Source: Candidatus Methanoperedens sp. | GTDB taxonomy: Archaea; Halobacteriota; Methanosarcinia; Methanosarcinales; Methanoperedenaceae | Direction: 5' to 3' | Assembly (NCBI GenBank): GCA_026552975.1 | Contig: JAPMTR010000072.1 | Coordinates: 1 to 60,457, forward strand | Length of the DNA: 60,457 bases | Shown here: one piece after another, positions 16,446 through 25,167 of the stretch | Layout of the letters: every line of letters begins with the position of its first letter | Position numbering within the stretch: the stretch's first letter is position 1 | Program-made: the position numbers and the translations under genes | Notes under the pieces: generated by a model | What the model saw: only the letters and a program-made list of their open reading frames with translations | The model's database searches: none | Told to the model about the DNA's origin: nothing

Positions 16446-17129
16446 TCAGGCAAAGTCCTTTAGACAATCCTCTATCGTACCATTTCCTACAAAATCAGGT
16501 ATTATGCCACTTTTTCGTATGGCCTCAGCCGTTTTTTCACCTATGGCAATTACCTTTATCTTCCTGGGGTTTTCCTGGCTAAAACCTGAAAGCTCAAAGG
16601 ATCGAGCGCTTGTGAAGATTACCGCATCTACATTGTTCAAAACACCAGGAATACTGTTCCCTGATGGCTCCAAGCGATATGCAGACGCTTCAAAGACAAA
16701 AGCACCTTTTGATTCCAGGGATGTTATCAACTCGTGGTTTGGAACTTGCGCGCGGGCGATACCTATCCTCTTTCCGGTAATATCCCCAAGATGATCCGCA
16801 AAATTCTCTGATGAAAATTTTTCAATAACTTCGCTGCGAGATCCGAATTCTTCTACTTTCTTTGCTGTCTTGGGTCCAACGCTCACGATCCTGACTTTAC
16901 TTTCGGGAATTATTCTTTCATATAACTTCTCAACACCAAGTGAACTGGTAAATATCAAAATGTCGATCTCACCTCTTGATATCATAGTGCATAATCTCAA
17001 CAAGGGCTCGATATCAGAAGGGTCGGCTGCTCGCATCGTTGAAATTATAACAGCTTCATGACCAAAACGCCTGAATAATTCAGGAATTCCTTGCGATTTC
17101 TCTTCGAGTTTAGTTATTGCGATCCTCAC
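16446..17129 (-). CDS. hemD: Uroporphyrinogen-III synthase
   Basis: A 227-residue HemD-family enzyme that closes and inverts ring D of hydroxymethylbilane to give uroporphyrinogen III, the precursor of siroheme, cobalamin, F430 and heme. Characteristic pieces are the N-terminal R-I-A-I-T-K, the F-T-S-S-L-G-V-E-K-L segment (about 60-69), V-G-P-K-T-A-K-K-V-E (about 86-95), V-I-F-T-S-A-R-S-F (about 168-176) and A-I-G-E-K-T-A-E-A-I (about 197-206). Sequence conservation in HemD is generally low, and length and motif order fit. No other tetrapyrrole genes are nearby. Confidence 0.9.
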   Translation of the reverse strand: MRIAITKLEEKSQGIPELFRRFGHEAVIISTMRAADPSDIEPLLRLCTMISRGEIDILIFTSSLGVEKLYERIIPESKVRIVSVGPKTAKKVEEFGSRSEVIEKFSSENFADHLGDITGKRIGIARAQVPNHELITSLESKGAFVFEASAYRLEPSGNSIPGVLNNVDAVIFTSARSFELSGFSQENPRKIKVIAIGEKTAEAIRKSGIIPDFVGNGTIEDCLKDFA

Positions 17130-17192
17130 AGTTCTAAAATCACACCTGCAAACATAATCCTTTTGTTCATTAAATGCTTTCTGGATAAATCC

Positions 17193-18491
17193 ATGGAGAT
17201 ATCACCTGTCCTGCTTATCGTCTCAATAATGTTCGGATTCATTCTAGGGATCATATCAGGTCTAACTCCGGGTATCCATGTAAATAATTTTGCACTTATT
17301 CTTATAGCAGCCTCACCTATCCTATCAGGGATCGGTTTTGCGCCATTTTATGTTGCAGTCATTATACTTTCAAATTCTGTAGCCCATACATTTCTTGATA
17401 TCATCCCCTCCATTTTCCTGGGCGCGCCTGAAGCAGATACTGCCCTGGCCGTCCTTCCAGGGCATGCTCTCCTTATGGAAGGAAGAGGTGAAGAGGCTGT
17501 ACGCCTGAGTGCCATTGGAAGCGCAGGCGCTGTCATTGTTTCTCTTTTTATGGTCTTACCAATGGCGTTTTTCTTCAAGAACATTTATGGACTGGTCAAT
17601 GATTATGTTGGATGGATACTTTTGTTAATAGTGATCGTAATGATCGCCACTGAAAATGGCGAATATGAGCAAGGCCAGGGGTCACTTGCGCACTTTAAAT
17701 TTAAGTTCTATGCTCTTCTTTTATTTTTAATATCAGGGTTTCTTGGCATTTTTGCATTTAACAATACAGAATTGATAGAGCCCCTTCTCAAATTCGGGGA
17801 GCCTTCAATTCTCCTTCCTCTTCTTTCTGGATTATTCGGCGCATCCATGCTTGTAATCAGCCTTATGACAAAATCCGAATTACCTTTGCAGCAAAAGAAT
17901 TGTATGTTCGTTCTTTCCAGAAAGAGGATGATCCGGGGTCTGGTTACTGGAACAGCAGCTGGGTCATTTGTGGCATGGCTTCCAGGCGTCTCTTCAGCTG
18001 TTGGAACTATTCTTGCGAGGCTCTTTGTTCGCGTGGAAAAGGGGGCTGAATCGTCTAAGGAATTTATGGTCTCAATAAGCAGCGCAAATACCTCAAACGC
18101 AATTTTTAGTCTGATAGCACTTTTCATAATAGGGAAAGCAAGAAGTGGTGCAATGGTAGCGATCGACCAGCTTGTAAATGTCAAAGAGTGGGATTATTCA
18201 ATAATAATGATCCTATTGATAGTGATAATTTTTGTATCTACAATTTCTTATTTTACCACTATTTATCTTGGTGGAAGTATATCCGGGATACTTTCTCGAA
18301 TAAATTATTCCAGATTATGTGCTATCGTTCTGGCAGTACTTACTATTCTAGTTATTTTATTTACAGGGTGGTTTGGTCTTATCATTTTCGTGATATCAAC
18401 ACCAGTAGGTATGATCGCATCATATGCAAAGATTCGTAAAATAAATGCAATGGGGGTCATAATGTTTCCGGTGATATTATATTTTCTTTGA
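17193..18491 (+). CDS. TctA/DUF112-type multi-pass membrane protein
   Basis: A 432-residue protein with about ten transmembrane segments. It resembles the archaeal DUF112 branch of tripartite tricarboxylate transporter TctA subunits: G-L-I/T-P-G-I-H-V-N near 23-30 and F-L-G-A-P-E-A-D-T-A-L-A-V-L-P-G-H near 72-88. A matching second-half G-L-V-T-G-T-A-A-G-S-F-V-A-W-L-P-G-V-S-S sits near 249-268, the usual internal duplication of the family. The start is the ATG at 17193; upstream codons overlap the divergent hemD start. The substrate is unknown: no TctB or TctC partner is present. Confidence 0.8.
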   Translation: MEISPVLLIVSIMFGFILGIISGLTPGIHVNNFALILIAASPILSGIGFAPFYVAVIILSNSVAHTFLDIIPSIFLGAPEADTALAVLPGHALLMEGRGEEAVRLSAIGSAGAVIVSLFMVLPMAFFFKNIYGLVNDYVGWILLLIVIVMIATENGEYEQGQGSLAHFKFKFYALLLFLISGFLGIFAFNNTELIEPLLKFGEPSILLPLLSGLFGASMLVISLMTKSELPLQQKNCMFVLSRKRMIRGLVTGTAAGSFVAWLPGVSSAVGTILARLFVRVEKGAESSKEFMVSISSANTSNAIFSLIALFIIGKARSGAMVAIDQLVNVKEWDYSIIMILLIVIIFVSTISYFTTIYLGGSISGILSRINYSRLCAIVLAVLTILVILFTGWFGLIIFVISTPVGMIASYAKIRKINAMGVIMFPVILYFL

Positions 18492-18535
18492 CTATCGAAT
18501 ATATTATGTATTATGCAGTATTTTACAATGTGAAC

Positions 18536-19066
18536 ATGAGCATTAAACATAGCTGGCTTAATCCAATTCTTGAAGTAAGAAAGTCCAGTATCCGAGGAAA
18601 AGGTGTTTTTGCGAAAGAAAACATTACTGCTAAAACGAGATTGGCTGTTCTGGGTGGGACTATAATGCTCATAGATGAAATACAAAATTTACCGCAACAT
18701 CTTCAGGCATATACAATGCAAATAGAAGAGCGCTTTGTATTAGGTCCTCATAAGGATTCAAAAGAACCTGATCCGACCGATTTTTTTAATCATAGCTGTG
18801 AGCCGAACAGTGGATTTAAAGGACAGATCTTCCTGGTCTCAATGAGAGATATCAAGAAAAATGAAGAAATAACTTTTGATTATGCAATGGTTGTTTCAGA
18901 ATCCATAGGAAGTGATATCGTATTTGAGATGGAATGCGAGTGTGGGTACAGTAATTGTAGAAAGAAAATAACAGAAAACGATTGGAAGATCCCACGGATC
19001 CAGAAGAAATATTATGGTTTTTTTTCACAATATCTTCAGGAAAAAATTGATGCAGGAGTCATGTAA
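18536..19066 (+). CDS. SET-domain protein-lysine methyltransferase
   Basis: A 176-residue SET-domain protein. It shows the N-terminal R-K-S-S-I-R-G-K-G-V-F-A (about 14-25), the cofactor/catalytic motif F-F-N-H-S-C-E-P-N (about 83-91), E-E-I-T-F-D-Y (about 112-118) and a post-SET cysteine cluster C-E-C-G-Y-S-N-C (about 136-143). Known archaeal SET proteins methylate lysines of chromatin proteins; the Methanosarcina enzyme acts on MC1-alpha. The ATG 18536 is chosen because the SET fold begins right after it; an ATG-like start 48 bases upstream overlaps the preceding gene's stop. The substrate here is unknown. Confidence 0.85.
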   Translation: MSIKHSWLNPILEVRKSSIRGKGVFAKENITAKTRLAVLGGTIMLIDEIQNLPQHLQAYTMQIEERFVLGPHKDSKEPDPTDFFNHSCEPNSGFKGQIFLVSMRDIKKNEEITFDYAMVVSESIGSDIVFEMECECGYSNCRKKITENDWKIPRIQKKYYGFFSQYLQEKIDAGVM

Positions 19067-19079
19067 TTCTCTTTCAATA

Positions 19080-19289
19080 TTATGAATCCTGATATTTTTT
19101 CCCGACGTTTTTTATTTCTTCAGTTTGAGCTTCAAACCAGAATCTTACACTTTGAAACTCAAGAATCATAACTATGATCACCAGGGGTATAGCTAAACGA
19201 TAATTCTCAATACCCAATTCGTATCCAGTCCAGACATTAATGGGTGTTAAAAGCGTATAATACAATGCAGTTAACGTAGTTTTTTTCAT
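19080..19289 (-). CDS. Small two-helix membrane protein, unknown
   Basis: A 69-residue frame with two hydrophobic segments (about 8-27 and 31-48) and a charged C-terminal tail. It matches no family I recognise. It is convergent with the SET gene and followed by no other minus-strand gene. Coding is supported only by its sensible membrane pattern and clear stop/start, so confidence is moderate. Confidence 0.45.
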   Translation of the reverse strand: MKKTTLTALYYTLLTPINVWTGYELGIENYRLAIPLVIIVMILEFQSVRFWFEAQTEEIKNVGKKYQDS

Positions 19290-19544
19290 TTTTTAACCAT
19301 GATCCATCCATTTTTTTTTTAATATAACTAAATTATCTAAAGTGTATATAAGTTTTATGATTGTAATTATCAGTATTATCATAATAGAATTTCACTCATA
19401 ATAAATTGAACTTGAATTTCGGTCAGAATGCTCACTAATCTTTTTTTTCTCTTCTTATTGACTGCATATCTTTTTTAACTGCGGGAAAAGTATTTATAAG
19501 ACCCTTGCACTAAATAATGATTATTATAATTGATAGGTGAAGTT
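19290..19544. promoter_or_regulatory. AT-rich intergenic region with promoter for the kinase array
   Basis: No gene is seen. The stretch is strongly AT-rich with several T8-T10 tracts. A good TATA-like element, agtatttataag at about 19487-19498, lies about 50 bases before a short upstream frame and 105 before the kinase ATG. The transcript therefore probably has a leader of roughly 75-80 bases. Confidence 0.4.
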
Positions 19545-19613
19545 GTGAATGACTTGAAACACGATTACTCTTTGATATATGAATTAAGGGGGTTTGCCTA
19601 CGATGCTGCGTAA
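19545..19613 (+). CDS. Possible 22-codon upstream frame overlapping the kinase start
   Basis: A GTG at 19545 has AGGTGA four to five bases upstream. It opens a 22-residue frame (V-N-D-L-K-H-D-Y-S-L, ending F-A-Y-D-A-A) that stops at 19611-19613, 11 bases inside the kinase gene in another frame. The kinase ATG itself has only a poor GGGGG about ten bases upstream. Translation of this leader could therefore couple ribosomes onto the kinase. Coding is unproven. Confidence 0.3.
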   Translation: MNDLKHDYSLIYELRGFAYDAA

Positions 19614-21255
19614 AAAGATCATTTCCATCATAGGAGTGACTCTTCTTGGTCTTATTCTCTTGCTTTATGTTATCACGAATTTTATTTTGATCGGAAGTTT
19701 TGATAAACTTGAAGAACAGGGTGCATTCATGAATACTGAAAGAGCACGGGATGCACTATCCAGTGATATTGCCAGATTGCATATTGCTGTAGGTGATTGG
19801 GCTCCGTGGGATGATACATATAATTTCATTATAGATGCCAATAAACAATATATAGAGTCAAATTTTGGCACTTCAACAATGTCAAACCTGAAAGTAAATT
19901 TTGTCCTGTTTTATAATATTTCTGGTCACCTCGTCTATGGAACAGGTCTTGATCTTAAAACCGGAGAGAAAATCCCGATCCCAACAATTTTTATGCCTGA
20001 AATATCTCCCGATAGTATTCTTTTAGACCATAGATCTCTTGAAAGCAGTTTAAGTGGAATTATGATCATTCCTGAAGGCCCAATCCTTATTTCTTCAAAC
20101 CCGATAATTACAAGCGATCATAAAGGTCCCATAAGGGGGACATTGATCATGGGGAGCTTCCTGGACATAGAAGAATTGTCAAGGATCACTCATTTGTCTC
20201 TTTCTTTTAAGGAAATAGACGGTGAAAATACTAGTAATAATTGGCCAGATATCCAGAAGTTGTCTAAAGAAAAACCAATACTTATTCAGCCATTGAACAA
20301 TGATATCATTGCAGGATATATTCAGCTCGATGATATTGAAGGAAAACCGTCCTTAGTATTAAAAGCGCAGATGCCCAGGGGAATTCACAAACAAGGGCTT
20401 AATACTATGTGGTATCAGATGATTTCGATCGTGATATCTGGTCTAGTTTTTGGACTGGTCACACTTTTTCTTCTGGAGAAAAATGTGTTATCAAGATTGG
20501 CATTCTTGAGTTCTAATGTTAGCGCCATAGGGACATCAGGTAATCATTCATTACGTGTATCTTTGCAAGGCGATGATGAATTATCACGTCTTGCCAGTAC
20601 CATTAATGGTATGCTGGGTGAGTTGGAAAAAGCTGAAGAGGATAATAAAAAACAACTTTTCCTGAAAGAAATATATCATAGGGTAAAAAACAATCTGCAG
20701 ATCATAATTAGCCTTTTAAACCTTCAATCACAGAAGACCATGGATAAGAATGTGATCGGTGTACTTAAAGACAGCCAGAACCGCATAAGATCTATGGCCT
20801 TGATACATGAGAGATTATATAGATCCAAAGACCTGTCGGGAATAAATATAAGCGATTATATTCATGATCTGGCAAATAATATTTTCAATTCTTATGGGAT
20901 CAATCCGGGCAGGATAAATTTAAAGATCGATATTCAAGACCGTTTGATGAATCTGGATAGTGCTACTCCATGCGGTTTGATTATCACTGAACTTGTTTCA
21001 AACTCACTTAAACATGCATTCCCCAATGGGAAGAAAGGAGAACTTATAATTAAACTTATATCGGATAGTGATAATAATTTTACATTGATAGTAAAAGACA
21101 ATGGTATTGGTTTTCCAAAACACCTTGATTTTCGTTCAACAGATACCCTCGGGATGCAATTGGTGAATGAACTGGTCAACCAGCTAAAAGGTAGCATTGA
21201 ACTTGATAAAAACAATGGAACTGAATTTAAGATCAAATTTAAAGAGAAAATGTAG
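19603..21255 (+). CDS. CHASE4 membrane sensor histidine kinase
   Basis: A 550-residue sensor kinase. A transmembrane helix (about 5-28) is followed by an extracytoplasmic CHASE4 domain (about 35-260) with the diagnostic G-D-W-A-P-W-D-D-T-Y near 65-74. A second transmembrane helix (about 274-292) leads to a HAMP region with G-D-D-E-L-S-R-L-A-S-T-I-N. A HisKA_2-type dimer domain has the phospho-acceptor His359 in E-I-Y-H-R-V-K-N-N-L. A HATPase domain follows (E-L-V-S-N-S-L-K-H-A-F, D-N-G-I-G-F-P). It lies 11 bases before the response regulator gene, so the two form a pair. The ligand is unknown. Confidence 0.93.
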   Translation: MLRKKIISIIGVTLLGLILLLYVITNFILIGSFDKLEEQGAFMNTERARDALSSDIARLHIAVGDWAPWDDTYNFIIDANKQYIESNFGTSTMSNLKVNFVLFYNISGHLVYGTGLDLKTGEKIPIPTIFMPEISPDSILLDHRSLESSLSGIMIIPEGPILISSNPIITSDHKGPIRGTLIMGSFLDIEELSRITHLSLSFKEIDGENTSNNWPDIQKLSKEKPILIQPLNNDIIAGYIQLDDIEGKPSLVLKAQMPRGIHKQGLNTMWYQMISIVISGLVFGLVTLFLLEKNVLSRLAFLSSNVSAIGTSGNHSLRVSLQGDDELSRLASTINGMLGELEKAEEDNKKQLFLKEIYHRVKNNLQIIISLLNLQSQKTMDKNVIGVLKDSQNRIRSMALIHERLYRSKDLSGINISDYIHDLANNIFNSYGINPGRINLKIDIQDRLMNLDSATPCGLIITELVSNSLKHAFPNGKKGELIIKLISDSDNNFTLIVKDNGIGFPKHLDFRSTDTLGMQLVNELVNQLKGSIELDKNNGTEFKIKFKEKM

Positions 21256-21266
21256 GAGTATTTATT

Positions 21267-22046
21267 ATGTCTAAAAAAAAAGTGCTTATCGTCGAAGATG
21301 AAGCAATTATAGCAATGGATATCAAAAACAGATTAGAAAAGATAGGATATGTAATTACTGCAATGGTTTATTCGGGTAAGGATGCTATAAAAAATGCGGG
21401 GCACAACCATCCAGATATCGTTCTGATGGATATAATGCTGGGTGGAGGTATGGATGGAATAGAGACCGCAAAGCAAATTAATGAACTGCTTGATATTCCC
21501 ATAATCTACCTTACGGCATATGCAGATGAAAAAACATTATCCAGGGCAAAGATCACAAAACCCTTCGGGTATATCCTGAAACCTTTTGAAGAAAGAGAAT
21601 TGCATTCTACTATTGAGATCGCTATTTATAATCATGATCTGGAAAGGAAACTAAAAGAAAGCAAGAAATGGCTTCAAGCTGCTCTTAATAGTATTGGAGA
21701 AGCGGTCATAGCAACTGATAAAAATGGAATAATCAAAATTATGAATCCTTATGCGCAGGCAATTACAGGATGGAAGGAAGAAGAGGCAATTAATAACCCT
21801 CTTGAAGCAATATTCAATGTAATTAATGGGGATACAGGGGAAAAGGTGGAGGATGCCAGGGCAAAGGTTATCAGGGAAGGTATCTTTTATGGTTTGGCCT
21901 GTAATTCGATCTTAATTGGAAAGAATGGAAATAAAATACCCGTTGATATTATTGGTTCTGCCATTAGAGATGACAGGAACAAAATAATTGGAGTAATATT
22001 AACTTTCTATGACATTAGCGAACGAAAACCGTTTGGATCAAAATGA
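21267..22046 (+). CDS. Response regulator: receiver plus PAS domain
   Basis: A 259-residue partner of the CHASE4 kinase. The receiver domain (1-125) has acidic E10-D11-E12, phospho-acceptor Asp55 (V-L-M-D-I-M), the T-A-Y-A switch region and Lys105 (L-K-P-F). A PAS domain fills residues 132-255: W-L-Q-A-A-L-N-S-I-G-E-A-V-I-A-T-D at its start and F-Y-D-I-S-E-R at its end. There is no DNA-binding or enzymatic output, so it signals through protein contacts or a further kinase, as many methanogen receiver-PAS proteins do. The gene's last 38 bases overlap the MFS gene. Confidence 0.92.
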   Translation: MSKKKVLIVEDEAIIAMDIKNRLEKIGYVITAMVYSGKDAIKNAGHNHPDIVLMDIMLGGGMDGIETAKQINELLDIPIIYLTAYADEKTLSRAKITKPFGYILKPFEERELHSTIEIAIYNHDLERKLKESKKWLQAALNSIGEAVIATDKNGIIKIMNPYAQAITGWKEEEAINNPLEAIFNVINGDTGEKVEDARAKVIREGIFYGLACNSILIGKNGNKIPVDIIGSAIRDDRNKIIGVILTFYDISERKPFGSK

Positions 22047-23172
22047 ACCCCTCTTCTCACGGAATTTTATTCTAACAAGTCTTTCCACATTTACCCTATT
22101 TTCAAGTTTTTATTTCCTTCTGATAACACTGCCTATTTACATCCAGAAAATTGGAGGTACAGAATCAGAGATCGGTTTTATTATAGGTGTCTTCACTATC
22201 TCTGCGGTTGTTCTTCGGCCTTTTATTGGACAGGAAGTTGACAGGCGCGGAAGGAAAAATATCCTGATATCAGGTTTACTCGTTTTCCTGGTCTCAATGC
22301 TTCTTTATAATTATACAAATAATGTTACATCGCTGCTGCTTCTGAGAGTATTTCATGGGGTGGGCTGGGGCGCTGCAACAACAGCCGCTACTACTTTGAT
22401 AGCTGATATCTCGCCCCCGAAAAGGAGAGGAGAAGCCATGGGAATATTTGGAATGTCATCCAATGTTGCCATGGCGATAGGTCCTTTCTTGAGCATGATA
22501 TTACTTGTAGCATATGATTTTTCTATTCTGTTTATGATCGCAGCCGGGATAGCATTAGTTTCCCTGCTTTTCGCTCTTCCGATATCGGAAAATGTTGTAT
22601 CGCACCGCCGAACACCACTTTTTAGCAGGGAAGCACTATTTGCATCAATACTCATGTTCACAGTTTCTTTAAGCTATGGGTCAATAGTGTCTTTCCTATC
22701 TCTTTTTGCCCAGAAGCAGGGTATAACGAATCCAGGAATATTCTTTTCAGTCTTTGCAGTGACCCTTATCATTGTGAGGACTTTTGCAGGTAAACTTTCT
22801 GACAAAAAGGGGAGAACATTCGTAATCTTACCAGGAATGATCATCATAGCTGGCGGTCTTTTCTTGTTATCCACTGCTAGTTCACTTTCTATTTTTCTTG
22901 CATCAGCATTTCTTTATGGTCTTGGTTTTGGTTTTGTCCATCCGTCACTTATGGCGTTGCTTGTTGACAGCGTAAGTGAAGAAGGACGGGGGGCTGCCAT
23001 GGGTACATTTACAGCTGCTTTTGACCTTGGGATCGGGGTAGGTTCAATCGTCCTTGGTTTTGTTCTGCAATATTTTGATTTCCAGGTGATGTATTCAGTC
23101 AGCGCCCTGATAGTTCTTGCAGGAGCGCTTTTATTGATATCAAGAACTAGAAATGTTACGAGAGTGAATTGA
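22009..23172 (+). CDS. Major facilitator superfamily transporter
   Basis: A 387-residue protein with about 12 transmembrane segments. The MFS motif A appears in both halves: G-Q-E-V-D-R-R-G-R-K-N (about 74-84) and G-K-L-S-D-K-K-G-R-T-F (about 263-273). V-F-H-G-V-G-W-G-A-A-T lies in helix 4. The ATG at 22009 overlaps the receiver-PAS gene by 38 bases; a TTG eight codons in is a possible alternative. It resembles drug/multi-substrate exporters, but substrate cannot be assigned. The overlap suggests it is expressed with the two-component pair. Confidence 0.9.
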   Translation: MTLANENRLDQNEPLFSRNFILTSLSTFTLFSSFYFLLITLPIYIQKIGGTESEIGFIIGVFTISAVVLRPFIGQEVDRRGRKNILISGLLVFLVSMLLYNYTNNVTSLLLLRVFHGVGWGAATTAATTLIADISPPKRRGEAMGIFGMSSNVAMAIGPFLSMILLVAYDFSILFMIAAGIALVSLLFALPISENVVSHRRTPLFSREALFASILMFTVSLSYGSIVSFLSLFAQKQGITNPGIFFSVFAVTLIIVRTFAGKLSDKKGRTFVILPGMIIIAGGLFLLSTASSLSIFLASAFLYGLGFGFVHPSLMALLVDSVSEEGRGAAMGTFTAAFDLGIGVGSIVLGFVLQYFDFQVMYSVSALIVLAGALLLISRTRNVTRVN

Positions 23173-24155
23173 TGGATCTGTTTACCCATGCACTTATTCC
23201 ATATTTATTGGGAAATTACCTGAAGAAAAGAAAAGAGGAAATTGCGGCTTTTGTGATTGGAGGTATAGCGCCAGATTTTGATATATTTCTTTTGTTCATA
23301 CAATATATTTATCCAACTTTCTTCCTTATAACACATCGAGGAATAACGCACTCACTTTTTTTTGGATTATTCACCTGTATTATTATCCTGTATCTTGCAT
23401 CCCGCCTTAGAATGAAGAAAAGAATCCAGAAACATTTTGATTTCGATCCAGGATTCACATGGCGCACCATTGCATATGCATACTCTGGTGTTCTTATCCA
23501 TCTGTTCCTTGATTATTCAACAACAAGAGGGGTGCCGCTGTTATTCCCCCTGGAAACAACAAGATATTCTGCTGAATTGTTTTTTTATACAGATATTTTT
23601 CTTACCCTGGTCAGTCTGGGCATGGTAATATTTTTGTTCAAAAGACCGTTTAAGACAGTGATTATCGCAAAATTCCTGGTGATATTCCTGATCGTTTTTT
23701 CAGGACTTGGCGCTATGCGGCTGGTTGAGAAGAATAATTTACAGGAATTTTTTAAAGATGGTAGTCTGCAGTCATTTCCTTCAGTGAACCCTTTTACCTG
23801 GTATGTCCTGAAAGAAGAACGTGATAATATTAGCATATTCGAATATGATGGGCTTGAGGGACGATCAGATTATAATTTGACAGTTCCACGATTGAATATA
23901 ATTTCATCCGGGGATGGATTGAATATGGCACTTGGATCGGCGGACAAACTCCCGCAGTTAAAGATGTTTAGATGGAGGGCTCATGCTGTAGCTCTGAACG
24001 CTTCTTATGGAAATGGCACATGGTCACTTGAATATTATGATCCTTTACAGAGGATCGAGATGAGGGGGATATCCAGCACTTTCAGGAGGGCAGGATCAAG
24101 GTTCGGTTCGCTTAATATAAGTGTGACCGGGGATAAAGCGCTCGTCAGTGATTGA
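23172..24155 (+). CDS. YdjM-family membrane-bound metal-dependent hydrolase
   Basis: A 327-residue membrane protein of the YdjM (LexA-binding, inner-membrane hydrolase-like) family. It starts M-D-L-F-T-H-A-L-I-P-Y-L-L-G, then has G-G-I-A-P-D-F-D-I-F (about 30-39) and H-R-G-I-T-H-S-L-F-F-G (about 56-66). These His/Asp residues are the predicted metal site. About five transmembrane helices occupy the first 190 residues, followed by a soluble C-terminal domain. The ATG overlaps the MFS stop (TGATG), continuing the chain of overlapping genes. Its reaction is unknown. Confidence 0.85.
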   Translation: MDLFTHALIPYLLGNYLKKRKEEIAAFVIGGIAPDFDIFLLFIQYIYPTFFLITHRGITHSLFFGLFTCIIILYLASRLRMKKRIQKHFDFDPGFTWRTIAYAYSGVLIHLFLDYSTTRGVPLLFPLETTRYSAELFFYTDIFLTLVSLGMVIFLFKRPFKTVIIAKFLVIFLIVFSGLGAMRLVEKNNLQEFFKDGSLQSFPSVNPFTWYVLKEERDNISIFEYDGLEGRSDYNLTVPRLNIISSGDGLNMALGSADKLPQLKMFRWRAHAVALNASYGNGTWSLEYYDPLQRIEMRGISSTFRRAGSRFGSLNISVTGDKALVSD

Positions 24156-24173
24156 AAGTAATATTACTATTAA

Positions 24174-24228
<55 letters not shown>

Positions 24229-24243
24229 TGTATTATTATTATT

Positions 24244-24888
24244 TTATTTTGAGAGTCTTCCAAAAAGGTATGTTTCAACACTTTCATCCGGGATATTTAA
24301 TTCTTTTAAATATCTGTCCATCAATGCTTTATCGAGTTTTTCTTTGAATAAAGTATACAAAAATCTTGCTTCATTGATCTCTTTTTCATTGCCAGTGGAT
24401 AAGTTCTGTGATATTTGCATTTCAATGGGGGGAATATACAGATGATCTCCCCCGATTCTTGCGATCCTTCGGTATTTCAGGACATATCTTTCTATCTCAT
24501 CCTTAATGATCTTCAAATTAAAATATGGACAGTTACTTCCTTTTTTTGAAATACTCACAGAATGGTAATTTTTAAGATATGCATTATATGCATCAATAGG
24601 GTCGCTCGCATTCTTGCATTCATAACTGTTTTCGATCTCGAGCCATAATTTAAGGAATTTTTCAAATGATATGTTCTGGATCAGGATATCAATATATTCA
24701 ATTTCTCCTTCTTTTCCAAAAAGAATTGGGATATATCCTGAAATTAGCACATGCCTTATATTATTTCTGTTGAGGATATCGGAAAATTCAATGACAGAGG
24801 AATCTAAATTTGATAGTTCTTTATCAAGTATTATTTCATTGTTTTCAAACTTGATATTACTTACAGCAAAATTTGTTGATATCATCAT
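24244..24888 (-). CDS. Nucleotidyltransferase-fold-like protein, unknown
   Basis: A 214-residue protein that I do not recognise with certainty. The pattern F-S-D-I-L-N-R-N-N-I-R-H-V-L-I-S-G-Y-I-P-I-L-F-G, followed by I-E-Y-I-D-I-L-I-Q, resembles the strand-G-(G/S)-x(n)-D-x-D/I core of minimal nucleotidyltransferases (AbiEii/NTase-like). The catalytic acidic pair is not clear, and a C-terminal region with E-I-N-E-A-R-F-L is helical. The start is ATG 24886-24888, four bases after the stop of the upstream zinc-ribbon gene. The two are thus cotranscribed. It ends in the ATT repeat. Confidence 0.6.
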   Translation of the reverse strand: MMISTNFAVSNIKFENNEIILDKELSNLDSSVIEFSDILNRNNIRHVLISGYIPILFGKEGEIEYIDILIQNISFEKFLKLWLEIENSYECKNASDPIDAYNAYLKNYHSVSISKKGSNCPYFNLKIIKDEIERYVLKYRRIARIGGDHLYIPPIEMQISQNLSTGNEKEINEARFLYTLFKEKLDKALMDRYLKELNIPDESVETYLFGRLSK

Positions 24889-24892
24889 ATGA

Positions 24893-25048
24893 TTAAATTT
24901 TAGATATATTCGAAGAACGACAGGCGGGACATTCAATATAATCTACTGGCAATCCTTTGAACTTGTTTCCGCATTCATTGCATATACATTCATAAAGTTT
25001 TATATCTCTCAATATATTTATTTCATATTCATCTCTGACGCCGCTCAT
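24893..25048 (-). CDS. 51-residue zinc-ribbon protein
   Basis: A short frame read from the sequence, start ATG 25046-25048. The product begins M-S-G-V-R-D-E-Y-E-I and has Y-E-C-I-C-N-E-C-G-N-K-F, then I-E-C-P-A-C-R-S-S-N. Its two metal knuckles (C-N-E-C-G and C-P-A-C), spaced by about 17 residues, are rubredoxin-like. It lies immediately before the nucleotidyltransferase-like gene with a four-base gap and probably acts with it. The function is unknown. Confidence 0.75.
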   Translation of the reverse strand: MSGVRDEYEINILRDIKLYECICNECGNKFKGLPVDYIECPACRSSNISKI

Positions 25049-25167
25049 ATTTTATACTTATTTGGTTAATCATTCTTAATCTATATCCCCTTGATCCCCA
25101 TTGATCGCATAATTGCATCCTTTTGCCTTAGCAAACTTAAATATCATCTTCAAACAAACTGCTAACC

